Source: Archangium gephyra (GTDB lineage: Bacteria; Myxococcota; Myxococcia; Myxococcales; Myxococcaceae). From it: 64,000 nt of DNA. Location: contig NZ_CP011509.1 of assembly GCF_001027285.1 (NCBI RefSeq), positions 3,914,501-3,978,500 of the forward strand, written 5' to 3'. The notes below the pieces were generated by a model. That model saw nothing but the letters and a program-made list of their open reading frames with translations, made no database searches and had not been told where the DNA came from. The position numbers were made by a program, and so were the translations under genes. Numbering within the stretch: the stretch's first letter is position 1; each line of letters starts with the position of its first letter. Shown here one piece after another: positions 1 through 8,177 of the stretch.

Positions 1-609
1 CTGGCGGGTGGGGCGTTCGTGGTGGGGCGTCGGTTCGGGACGGCTCCCGCGGAGCCGGTGGCTCAGCTGCCTCAGCCCGTGGTCCAGGCCGCTCCGCCCC
101 CGACGCCCGTGTCTCCGCCGGCCCCCACGCAGCCCGCTCCGGCGTCACCGGAAGCCGCGCTCCCGGGGAGTGTCGTGGCCGCCGTCGCCGAGGCCGCGCC
201 TTCCGCCCAGGTTCCGCCCGCCCAGACGGCGCTGGCCGCCGCGCCGGAGTCCACCGAGGCTCCTCCCGCCGAGCAGGCCGAGCCACCCGCGGCGAAGGCG
301 CCGTCGCGGACGCAGAAGCGCGTGACGCTGGAGGCCGCGGACATCCAGAAGGTGGTGTCGCGCAACCGGGCGCGCATCATGTCGTGCTTCGAGCAGTTCA
401 AGCGCGACCTGCCCTCGGACGAGGGCAACGTGCAGGTGCGCTTCACCATCTTCTCCTCGGGCAAGGCGGACGCGGCCACGCAGGGGCCGCTGGCGACGCG
501 GCCCGTGGGCAAGTGCCTGGAGAAGCAGGTGGAGCGCCTGCGCTTCCCCGCGCACCGGGACAAGGAAGTGACGGTGGTGCTGCCCTTCGGCTACCGCGTG
601 ACGCGGTAG
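1..609 (+). CDS. C-terminal part of an AgmX/PglI-type C-terminal-domain protein (5' end outside window)
   Basis: The frame is open from the first base and the first residues (LAGGAFVVG) look like the end of a membrane helix, so the real start lies upstream; the internal GTG at 19 is not needed. About 90 residues rich in Pro, Ala and Glu follow, probably a periplasmic spacer. The last ~85 residues form a conserved-looking domain starting near SRNRARIMSCFEQF and ending PFGYRVTR, with two cysteines (SCFEQ and GKCLE). This resembles the TonB-C-like AgmX/PglI C-terminal domain found on many Myxococcales zinc-ribbon, kinase and gliding-related proteins. The biological role cannot be read from the fragment. 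It converges on recR with a 10-bp gap. Confidence 0.7.
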   Translation: MAGGAFVVGRRFGTAPAEPVAQLPQPVVQAAPPPTPVSPPAPTQPAPASPEAALPGSVVAAVAEAAPSAQVPPAQTALAAAPESTEAPPAEQAEPPAAKAPSRTQKRVTLEAADIQKVVSRNRARIMSCFEQFKRDLPSDEGNVQVRFTIFSSGKADAATQGPLATRPVGKCLEKQVERLRFPAHRDKEVTVVLPFGYRVTR

Positions 610-619
610 CCGGGGCGGC

Positions 620-1213
620 TCACAGCTCGCGCCGGGCGCTGAGCGCCTTGGCCAGCGTGGCCTGGTCGGCGTACTCGAGGTCTCCGCCCATGGGCAGGCC
701 CTGGGCGATGCGGCTCACCCGGATGCCCATCGGCTTGAGCAGCCGCGTGAGGTAGAGCGCGGTGGCCTCGCCCTCCACGTCCGGGTTGGTGGCGAGGATG
801 ATCTCCTCGACATGGCCATCCCCCAGGCGCGTGAGCAGCTCCTTGATGCGCAGCTGCTCGGGGCCCACGCCATCCAGCGGCGAGAGCACGCCGTGCAGCA
901 CGTGGTAGCGCCCCTTGAACTCGCGGGTGCGCTCCAGGGCCATCAGGTCCGCGAACGTCTCCACCACGCACAGCGTGCGCTCGTCGCGCCGGTTGTCCCG
1001 GCAGAAGCCGCACAGCTCCGAGTCGGTGAGGGAGAAGCAGCGGGCACACAGGTGCACCTTCTCCTTCACCTCGCGGATGGCCTGGGACAGCTCCTGGGCG
1101 TACTCGCCGGGAGCGCGGAGGATGTGGAACGCCAGCCGCTGCGCGGTCTTCTCCCCGATGCCAGGGAGCTTCGCGAGCTGGGCAACCAGCCGGTTGAGCG
1201 GGTCAGGAGTCAT
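620..1213 (-). CDS. recR: Recombination protein RecR
   Basis: A 197-residue protein of normal RecR length. It begins with the helix-hairpin-helix segment LAKLPGIGEKTAQRLAFH. A C4 zinc finger follows (C56, C59, C68, C71: CARC...CGFC), then a Toprim domain (about residues 79-175) with the acidic pattern VVETFADLMALE and ATNPDVEGEATA. RecR works with RecO and RecF to load RecA on single-stranded gaps. It is the last gene of a dnaX-ybaB-recR unit, 6 bp after the ybaB stop, an order conserved in many bacteria. The ATG at 1213 directly precedes the HhH region, so the start is secure. Confidence 0.97.
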   Translation of the reverse strand: MTPDPLNRLVAQLAKLPGIGEKTAQRLAFHILRAPGEYAQELSQAIREVKEKVHLCARCFSLTDSELCGFCRDNRRDERTLCVVETFADLMALERTREFKGRYHVLHGVLSPLDGVGPEQLRIKELLTRLGDGHVEEIILATNPDVEGEATALYLTRLLKPMGIRVSRIAQGLPMGGDLEYADQATLAKALSARREL

Positions 1214-1219
1214 TCGGTA

Positions 1220-1537
1220 TCAAGTAATGCCGGGGATCTTCACGCCGCCCGAGATCTTGCCGAGCTCGCGCTGCATCTTCTCACGGCTGCTCGCCAGGGC
1301 GGCGTTGACGCCGGCGGTGACCAGGTCCTCGAGCATGCCCAGGTCGTTGGGGTCCACGAGGGACTTGTCGATCTTGATGCTCTTGATCTCCTGCACGCAG
1401 TTGGCGACCACGGTGACGCGGCCGTCGCCGGCCTGGGCCTCGACGGTCTCCTCGGCCAGCTCCTTCTTGCGCTGTTCGATCTTCTCCGTGAGCTTGTTGG
1501 CCTGACGGATGAAGTAGTTCAGGTCGATGCCGGGCAT
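1220..1537 (-). CDS. ybaB: YbaB/EbfC family nucleoid-associated protein
   Basis: A 105-residue protein with the YbaB layout: an N-terminal helix (FIRQANKLTEKIEQRKKELA), a beta region (EETVEAQAGDGRVTVVANCVQEI), the motif KIDKSLVDPNDLGMLEDLV, and a C-terminal helix ending in a Gly/Val-rich tail. Members bind DNA as dimers and are nearly always encoded between dnaX and recR, as here. The gap to the dnaX stop is 88 bp and to recR 6 bp, so co-transcription with recR is likely. The precise role in recombination or nucleoid structure is not known from sequence. Confidence 0.93.
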   Translation of the reverse strand: MPGIDLNYFIRQANKLTEKIEQRKKELAEETVEAQAGDGRVTVVANCVQEIKSIKIDKSLVDPNDLGMLEDLVTAGVNAALASSREKMQRELGKISGGVKIPGIT

Positions 1538-1625
1538 GAGCTTCCTCGTGGGGCGTGCGAGCGGGCATCGGAAGACCGCTCGGTGTGGTGCGAAGCGCGC
1601 ACCCTAGCGTCGGGCGAGCCGGTTG

Positions 1626-3825
1626 TCAGGGGCTCTCGTCGGGGAGGTCGTTCGTCGGGGCGGCCACCGGGCGCGCGGGCTGGTCGTACACCTGGATGTG
1701 TTCGATTTCGCCCCCGAGGAACTTCAGGGTGGCGCGGATGGCGGGGTGGGTGCGCACACGGCCCTCGGTGCTCTTCTCGTAGGCGGCGCGCTCCTGGGCG
1801 TCCTCCTGGGCGATGCTGATGAGGCCCGCGCCAGGACCCTGGACATCGTTCTCGGAGGCGTCCTGCACCACGAGCTTCGTGGGACGGCCGAAGTGCTCGG
1901 AGAGGGCCTTCTCGACGATGGTGCGCCCGGCCCCTCCGGCCACGGTCGTCTTGTGGAAGCCGTCCTTGGGTGTGTAGGCGATCGCCACCTCGCCCTCGCG
2001 GATCCACAGCAGGCGGCCGCAGGCGAGCGACTTGGCGTGCCGGCCGGAGGCATCGCGCACGGTGTCCACCGTGGCGCGCCACCGGTCCTGGAGCGGCTTC
2101 CTGGGGTTGTCGCGGCCCGCGGCGGCCATGGGGACCGCGGCGCGCCCCGCGTGGTGGACGTCGAAGGGCCGGACGGAGTCGGGCTCCGGTTCCGGCTCGG
2201 CGGCAGGGACGGGGGGCGCGTCCGGCAGGCACTCACCGGAGGCACAGCCCTCGGGGGAGCCCTCCTCGGGGAAGTAGCGCTCGTCGTCGACGGGAGGAGG
2301 GGGCTGTGGCGGCTGCGGAGGCAGACGCACGTTCGTCACACGCACCACGGGCTGTGTGGGCGCGGGAGCCTCGGGTGCGCGCGCGACGGGCACGGGGCCG
2401 CCCCGGGACATGCCAAACGGAGACGAGGCCGGAGCCATGGCCGGCCGGGCGGGCTCCGCCGCCTGGACAGGTGCCGGGACACGCGGGGCCGGAGTGGGGG
2501 CGGGAGCCGCTGCTGGCGGACGCGACGGGGCCATGGCCGCCGCAGGAGGTGCGGCGGGCTCGGGTGCGCGAGGCGGTGGGGCAGGGGCCCGGGCGGGCTC
2601 CGGGGGACGCTCAGTGGGAGCGAAAGTTGGCGGGACCGGGGCGACCTCCGGGCGCCCCAGCAGCTACCTTGCGCGCGTCCTCGGGACCGAGTCCGGAGGC
2701 GAGACGATCCACCCGAGCGAGCAGCTCCGGGATGGAGCCGGCCGGCGAGAGCTGGATGGCCTTGAGCAGCGCCATCTCCAGCGCGAGCCGGGGATGGGCC
2801 GCGCGAGACACCTCCCACACGCACCCGTGCACCACGTCGAAGAGGCGGGAGATCTGCGCCGGGTCCGCGTCCTTGGCCAGCGCGGTGAGTGCGTTGCGCT
2901 CGGACTCGGCGAGCTCCGCGGGGGCCTCGCCCAGTGTCTTGGCGACGAAGAGGTGGCGCAGCTGCAGCGCGAGCTCCTCGGTGAGGCGCTTGAGGTCCGT
3001 GCCGCGGTTGAAGACCTCCTCCACGCGCTCGAGCACGCGCCTGGCGTCCTTGCGCACCAGCGCCTCGGCGAAGTCCTGCACCACCGTGCGATCGATGGTC
3101 CCCAGCGCGTCGGCGATGTCCTCGTCCTTGGGCTCGGGGCCACAGGCGGAGAAGATCTGATCCAGGAGGCTGAGCGCGTCGCGCATGCCGCCCTCGGACT
3201 GGCGCACCACCATGGAGAGCGCGCGCTCGGAGATGGCGACCTTCTCCTGCTCGCAGATGTACTTGAGCCGCTGGAGCATCACCGCGGCGGAGATGCGGCG
3301 GAAGTTGTGGCGCTGGCAGCGCGAGAGGATGGTGTCCGGGAGCTTGTGGGCCTCGGTGGTCGCGAAGATGAACTTCACGTGGCCGGGCGGCTCCTCGAGC
3401 GTCTTCAGGAGCGCGTTGAACGCGGCTCCCGAGAGCATGTGGACCTCGTCGATGATGTAGATCTTGTGCCGGTCGCGCTGCGGCAGGTACTTGGCGTTCT
3501 CGCGGATCTCGCGGACGTTCTCCACGCCGTTGTTGGAGGCACCGTCGATCTCCGCCACGTCCACCGAGGTGCCCGCGGCGATCTCCATGCACGCCTGGCA
3601 CTTGCCACAGGGCTCGGGGGTGGGCCCGTGCTCACAGTTGAGGGCCTTGGCGAGCAGGCGGGCGGCGGTCGTCTTGCCCACACCTCGCGGGCCGCAGAAC
3701 AGGTAGGCGTGCGCCACCCGGTTCATCTTGATGGCGTTGGCGACCGTCCGGACCACGTGCTCCTGGCCGGTCATGTCGTCGAAGGTCTGCGGGCGCCATT
3801 TACGGGCGAGGACGAGGTAGCTCAT
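1626..3825 (-). CDS. dnaX: DNA polymerase III subunits gamma/tau, tau region in a second frame (frameshift at about 2614-2663)
   Basis: The clamp-loader ATPase starts at ATG 3825 (MSYLVLARKWRPQTF, the classical DnaX start). It has Walker A GPRGVGKT (residues 45-52), a zinc site (C64, C73, C76, C79), Walker B IYIIDEVHML and sensor 1 TTEAHKLPDTILSRC. The zero frame stops at 2611-2613 after 404 codons, giving a gamma-sized product. A second open frame, one base further on (+1, or -2), runs from about 2663 to 1626. It encodes a Pro/Ala linker and a tau-like tail (DRWRATVDTVR...SLACGRLLWIREGEVAIAYT). The switch must fall in the ~50 nt between the TAG of the second frame (2664-2666) and the TGA of the first. 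No A-rich slippery heptamer is present, only GGGG and CCCC runs, so an assembly indel, a pseudogene and programmed recoding all remain possible. A full tau would be about 733 residues. It leads the dnaX-ybaB-recR operon. Confidence 0.9.
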
Positions 3826-4023
3826 GGGGGCGGCGAATCTAAACACGGAGAACACCCCAGCGCACGACTTCCATGCACCGGCCGCTCTACTTTTCCAGTC
3901 CTGCCCGGAAGTCCAGGAGTGGGACGCAGGAGGTCGGGTGCTGTTCACTCCGCGTCCGAGGGCCTTCTCGCCTCCTGGCTTGCGCTTCCACGAGAGGGCG
4001 GGGAGAGTCGCGGGGCCCTTCCC

Positions 4024-5469
4024 ATGACCGCTTCCGCGCCCGTTCCCGCTCCTCCGTCCTCCGCCGTCCCGGCGTCCGAGGTGCCGCTCTCGGGGAGGCG
4101 TCCGCGGTGGCCGCTCAGGGTGCTACTGGGCGGGGTCGGACTGTTGCCCGCGCTCATCGCGGTGGCGCAGCTCGGGCGCATCCACCCGGACGAGGTGTAC
4201 CAGTTGCTCGAGCCGGCCTGGTTCCGTGCCCACGGCTATGGGGTGCTGGCCTGGGAGTGGCACGCGGGCCTGCGCAACTGGGCGATGCCCGGACTGGCCG
4301 CGTGGCTGTTGCGGCTGGCGGACGTGCTGGGACTCACGCACCCGGTGGCGTACCGGACGTTGATCGCCGTGCCGCAGGTGGCGCTGCACGGGTGGATGTT
4401 GTGGGCCACGTATCGCTACGCCGAGCGCCGGGCGGGACGCTCGGGGGGCCTCTTCGCCCTGTTCGCCGTGGGCCTCTATGGGCCCGTGCTCGTCTTCGCG
4501 GGCCGCACGCTGGGCGAGTCCCTCTCCACCGCCTTCCTCGTGGTGGCGCTGGAGGCACTGGACCGGACGGAGCGCCCGGTGCGCGCGGGCCTGGTGGGCG
4601 GACTGGCGCTGGGACTGGCGGTGGTGGCGCGATACGGCTCGGCGGTGGTGGTGCTGGCGGCGCTCGTCTGGCTGGCGGCGGCCTGGCGCTGGCGGGTGCT
4701 CGCCTTCGCGTGCCTCGGGGGACTGCTCGTCGCGCTGGGCCTGGGCGCCCTCGATTGGGCAACGTGGGGCAAGCCCTTCCATTCCTTCTTCGCCTACGTG
4801 GACTTCAACGTCCTCTCCGGGCAGGCCGCGAGGCAGTTCGGCGCTTCACCGCCGGGCTTCTACCTGTGGCCCTTCCTCTCCGGGTTGCCCCTCTGGCTCT
4901 GGGCCGTGTTGCCCGTGGGGCTGTCCTCGCTGCGCCGGCGGCTCGCGCTCCCACTTCCGCTCTTCTGCGCGGGGGCCTACCTCTTCGCCATCACCACCAC
5001 GGCCCACAAGGAGGAGCGCTTCCTCTACCCGGCACTGGTGCTGCTGACCCTGGCCGCCGCTCCAGCCCTGGCCGCCCTGGTGCTCGGCCGCGAGAGTGCC
5101 CGCTCGAGGTGGGGGTGGGGCGCGGTGGCCCTGGCCACCACGCTGCTGGCGGGGCACTTCTTCCCGCCGGTGGATCCGCGGGGAGACCAGTTCCGCGCCA
5201 TCGTGAAGGCCACGCGAGGGGAGGGCGCTCGCGGACTGCTCATCGTCAACGAGGGCCTGTGGGGAGCGGGGGGCTTCTTCTACGTCGGCAAGAACATCCC
5301 CTGGTCCACCTGTGACTGGCCCCACGACGCCAACTTCCAGGCGGCCATGAGGGACAGGCGCTTCAACCGCGCCGTCACCTTCGAGGGCCGGGCCCTGGCG
5401 GAGCTCCAGGCGGCCGGCTTCCAGGTGGTGGGGCAGGTGGGCCGCGAGACGGTGCTCGCGCGGGACTGA
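4024..5469 (+). CDS. GT22-like (Alg9/PIG-B type) membrane mannosyltransferase
   Basis: A 481-residue polytopic membrane protein. The first luminal loop carries the acidic motif [11 protein letters not shown] (H54-E57 region) typical of lipid-linked GT-C enzymes. The motif HKEERFLYP at residues 328-336 matches the HKExRF(I/L)YP signature of the GT22 Alg9/PIG-B family. About ten hydrophobic segments can be seen. Such enzymes transfer a sugar from a polyprenyl-phosphate donor on the outer face of the membrane; donor and acceptor here are unknown. The frame stays open far upstream, but antisense to dnaX, so ATG 4024 ([10 protein letters not shown]) is taken as start. It is divergent from dnaX with no obvious partner gene. 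GT22 is the best guess; another GT-C family is possible. Confidence 0.8.
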   Translation: MTASAPVPAPPSSAVPASEVPLSGRRPRWPLRVLLGGVGLLPALIAVAQLGRIHPDEVYQLLEPAWFRAHGYGVLAWEWHAGLRNWAMPGLAAWLLRLADVLGLTHPVAYRTLIAVPQVALHGWMLWATYRYAERRAGRSGGLFALFAVGLYGPVLVFAGRTLGESLSTAFLVVALEALDRTERPVRAGLVGGLALGLAVVARYGSAVVVLAALVWLAAAWRWRVLAFACLGGLLVALGLGALDWATWGKPFHSFFAYVDFNVLSGQAARQFGASPPGFYLWPFLSGLPLWLWAVLPVGLSSLRRRLALPLPLFCAGAYLFAITTTAHKEERFLYPALVLLTLAAAPALAALVLGRESARSRWGWGAVALATTLLAGHFFPPVDPRGDQFRAIVKATRGEGARGLLIVNEGLWGAGGFFYVGKNIPWSTCDWPHDANFQAAMRDRRFNRAVTFEGRALAELQAAGFQVVGQVGRETVLARD

Positions 5470-5474
5470 AGGGC

Positions 5475-5521
5475 AAAAAAAGAAGGAGCCGAATCCTCTT
5501 TTCAGAAGATTCGGCTCCTTC
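5475..5521 (-). terminator. Rho-independent terminator of the SRP RNA/tRNA transcript
   Basis: A perfect 14-bp stem (5482-5495 pairing with 5508-5521) with a 12-nt loop. On the minus strand it is followed by a run of seven T (5475-5481). It lies directly 3' of the SRP RNA gene and just past the stop of the convergent mannosyltransferase gene. On the plus strand there is no T run, so strong termination is expected only for the minus strand. Confidence 0.9.
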
Positions 5522-5529
5522 ACAAGAAC

Positions 5530-5609
5530 GGCCGGGACACACGCGGAGGTGCGCTACCGTTGCTTCCTTCCGGACCTGGCGGGGTTCACGTCCCCACGTT
5601 GTCCCGACC
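5530..5609 (-). ncRNA. ffs: Signal recognition particle RNA, small bacterial (4.5S) type
   Basis: The minus strand contains the SRP RNA apical core CAGGTCCGGAAGGAAGCA within a long imperfect hairpin. The ends pair (GTCGGGAC near 5608 with GTCCCGGC near 5531). The size of about 80-100 nt fits the short Alu-less bacterial form. The RNA binds Ffh and FtsY for co-translational membrane targeting. A strong terminator starts 9 nt downstream and a tRNA-Ser gene lies ~30 nt upstream. Exact ends are estimated from the base pairing. Confidence 0.9.
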
Positions 5610-5638
5610 ACAAGCTCTTGGTACTGCAAAACAGACTA

Positions 5639-5725
5639 CGGAGAGGGTGGGATTCGAACCCACGATACCCTTTCAGATATACACGCGTTCCAGGCGTGCG
5701 CCTTCAACCGCTCGGCCACCTCTCC
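5639..5725 (-). tRNA. tRNA-Ser(GGA)
   Basis: An 87-nt class II tRNA. Acceptor stem GGAGAGG/CCTCTCC, discriminator G, D arm GCCGAGCGGTTGAAGGC, anticodon stem CACGC/GCGTG with loop CTGGAAC (anticodon GGA), a long variable arm as in serine tRNAs, and T arm with GGTTCGAATCC. It reads UCC/UCU. CCA is not encoded. It lies between tRNA-Ser(CGA) and the SRP RNA gene on the same strand. Confidence 0.97.
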
Positions 5726-5738
5726 ATGAGACACTCTG

Positions 5739-5825
5739 CGGAGAGCGTAGGATTCGAACCTACGATACCGTTCCCGGTATGCCTGATTTCGAGTCAGGTG
5801 CCTTCGACCACTCGGCCAGCTCTCC
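5739..5825 (-). tRNA. tRNA-Ser(CGA)
   Basis: An 87-nt class II tRNA with acceptor GGAGAGC/GCTCTCC, discriminator G, anticodon stem CCTGA/TCAGG and loop CTCGAAA (anticodon CGA), a long variable arm and a canonical GGTTCGAATCC T loop. It reads UCG. CCA is not encoded. Its 5' end is 5 nt from the tadA stop codon, so processing out of a joint tadA transcript is likely. Confidence 0.97.
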
Positions 5826-5830
5826 AATAT

Positions 5831-6298
5831 TCACTTGTCGCGTTTCTTCTCGCGCAGTCGCTCGAAGAAATCCTTCAGCATCTGGCGGCTGTCGTCCGCC
5901 AATATTCCACTCATCACCTGGAGCCGGTGGTTGTGCCGGGGCTCCTCGGCGAGGTTGTAGAGCGAGCCAACGGCTCCGGCTTTCGGGTCCATCGTTCCGA
6001 AAACCAGCCGCGTGACCCTCGACTGGACCAGCGCTCCGGCGCACATGGCACACGGCTCCAGCGTCACATACAGGGTGACACCCGTGAGCCGCCATGCTCC
6101 TAGCGCCTTGGCTGCTGCGTCCAGCGCGAAGATCTCCGCGTGGGCCAGGGGATTCCGGTCGATTTCCCTGCGATTGAAGCCGACGCCGATGACCTTGCCA
6201 TCGTGTACGGCTACCGCACCCACAGGGACTTCCCCGAGTCCAGCGGCTTCCCGCGCGAGCGCGAGTGCCTGCTGCATGAAAGCTTCGTCCAGACTCAT
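5831..6298 (-). CDS. tadA: tRNA-specific adenosine deaminase TadA
   Basis: A 155-residue protein of the cytidine-deaminase fold. The zinc-binding catalytic residues are H53-A54-E55 (PLAHAEIFAL) and P82-C83...C86 (EPCAMCAGAL). TadA converts A34 of tRNA-Arg(ACG) to inosine so that it can read CGU, CGC and CGA. The gene sits 24 nt downstream of a tRNA-Arg(ACG) gene, its canonical substrate, on the same strand. The ATG at 6298 leads into MSLDEAFMQQALALA, the normal N-terminus. The adjacent serine tRNA genes suggest one mixed tRNA-mRNA transcript. Confidence 0.96.
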   Translation of the reverse strand: MSLDEAFMQQALALAREAAGLGEVPVGAVAVHDGKVIGVGFNRREIDRNPLAHAEIFALDAAAKALGAWRLTGVTLYVTLEPCAMCAGALVQSRVTRLVFGTMDPKAGAVGSLYNLAEEPRHNHRLQVMSGILADDSRQMLKDFFERLREKKRDK

Positions 6299-6322
6299 GA
6301 GGGAATGAGACGGGGGGAAGGT

Positions 6323-6399
6323 TGGCGCTCCCTGGAGGATTCGAACCTCCGGCCTTCGGATTCGTAGTCCGACGCTCTATCCAGCTGAGCTAAGGGAGC
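6323..6399 (-). tRNA. tRNA-Arg(ACG), CCA encoded
   Basis: A 77-nt class I tRNA: acceptor GCTCCCT/AGGGAGC, discriminator G followed by encoded CCA, D arm AGCTCAGCTGGATAGAGC, anticodon stem TCGGA/TCCGA with loop CTACGAA (anticodon ACG), and a GGTTCGAATCC T arm. A34 is the TadA target, and tadA lies immediately downstream. Confidence 0.97.
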
Positions 6400-6421
6400 T
6401 TGCCGTTTCCTTCACCGCATC

Positions 6422-6471
6422 TACCACAACCGCGACCTCTGTACCACAACCACTTTCGCGCTACCACAACC
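6422..6471. repeat. Three copies of TACCACAACC at exact 20-bp spacing between tRNA genes
   Basis: TACCACAACC occurs at 6422-6431, 6442-6451 and 6462-6471, each start exactly 20 bp after the previous one. The intervening 10 bp differ (CGCGACCTCT GT, ACTTTCGCG C). A partial fourth copy (TACCACAAGA) begins at 6597, in the next tRNA spacer. On the transcribed strand the unit reads GGTTGTGGTA. Function unknown. Confidence 0.85.
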
Positions 6472-6479
6472 AAGATGAG

Positions 6480-6569
6480 TGGCGGAGAGAGAGGGATTCG
6501 AACCCTCGATACCCTTTCGAGTATGCAGGTTTAGCAAACCTGTGCCTTCAGCCTCTCGGCCATCTCTCC
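6480..6569 (-). tRNA. tRNA-Ser(GCT), CCA encoded
   Basis: A 90-nt class II tRNA: acceptor GGAGAGA/TCTCTCC, discriminator G and encoded CCA, anticodon stem CAGGT/ACCTG with loop TTGCTAA (anticodon GCT), a long variable arm and a GGTTCGAATCC T arm. It reads AGC/AGU. The 3' end abuts the spacer with the 20-bp-phased TACCACAACC repeats. Confidence 0.97.
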
Positions 6570-6612
6570 ACTGCCTTTACTGTCAAAGAACCGCATACCA
6601 CAAGAACAAAAA

Positions 6613-6699
6613 CGGAGGAGGTAGGATTCGAACCTACGGGAAGCTTGCGCCACCTGCGGTTTTCAAGACCGCTGCCTTCAGCCGCTCGGCCACTCCTCC
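6613..6699 (-). tRNA. tRNA-Ser(TGA)
   Basis: An 87-nt class II tRNA: acceptor GGAGGAG/CTCCTCC, discriminator G, anticodon stem GCGGT/ACCGC with loop CTTGAAA (anticodon TGA), a long variable arm and a GGTTCGAATCC T arm. It reads UCA and by wobble other UCN codons. CCA is not encoded. It is the first tRNA downstream of serS (107-nt gap, same strand). Confidence 0.97.
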
Positions 6700-6806
6700 A
6701 CTTCTTGGAGCCGCGCGGACCACCGAACTGCGTGGGCCGCCCTTCTACATCATCCGGGGCCCATTGCAACAACGTTATCGGGCCCCGGAAGCTGACAGCA
6801 CGCGGA

Positions 6807-8177
<1,371 letters not shown>

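Noticed and set aside
1-609. Treating GTG 19 as the true start of the first gene
   Set aside because: The frame is open to the window edge and the preceding residues look like a membrane helix, so the gene is cut by the window.
2356-4023. N-terminal extension of the mannosyltransferase across dnaX
   Set aside because: It is antisense to the conserved dnaX ATPase and has no family match; the ATG at 4024 gives the normal protein.
5475-5521. The 14-bp hairpin as terminator of the plus-strand mannosyltransferase
   Set aside because: The T run is on the minus strand only, so it fits the SRP RNA transcript; some effect on the plus strand cannot be excluded.
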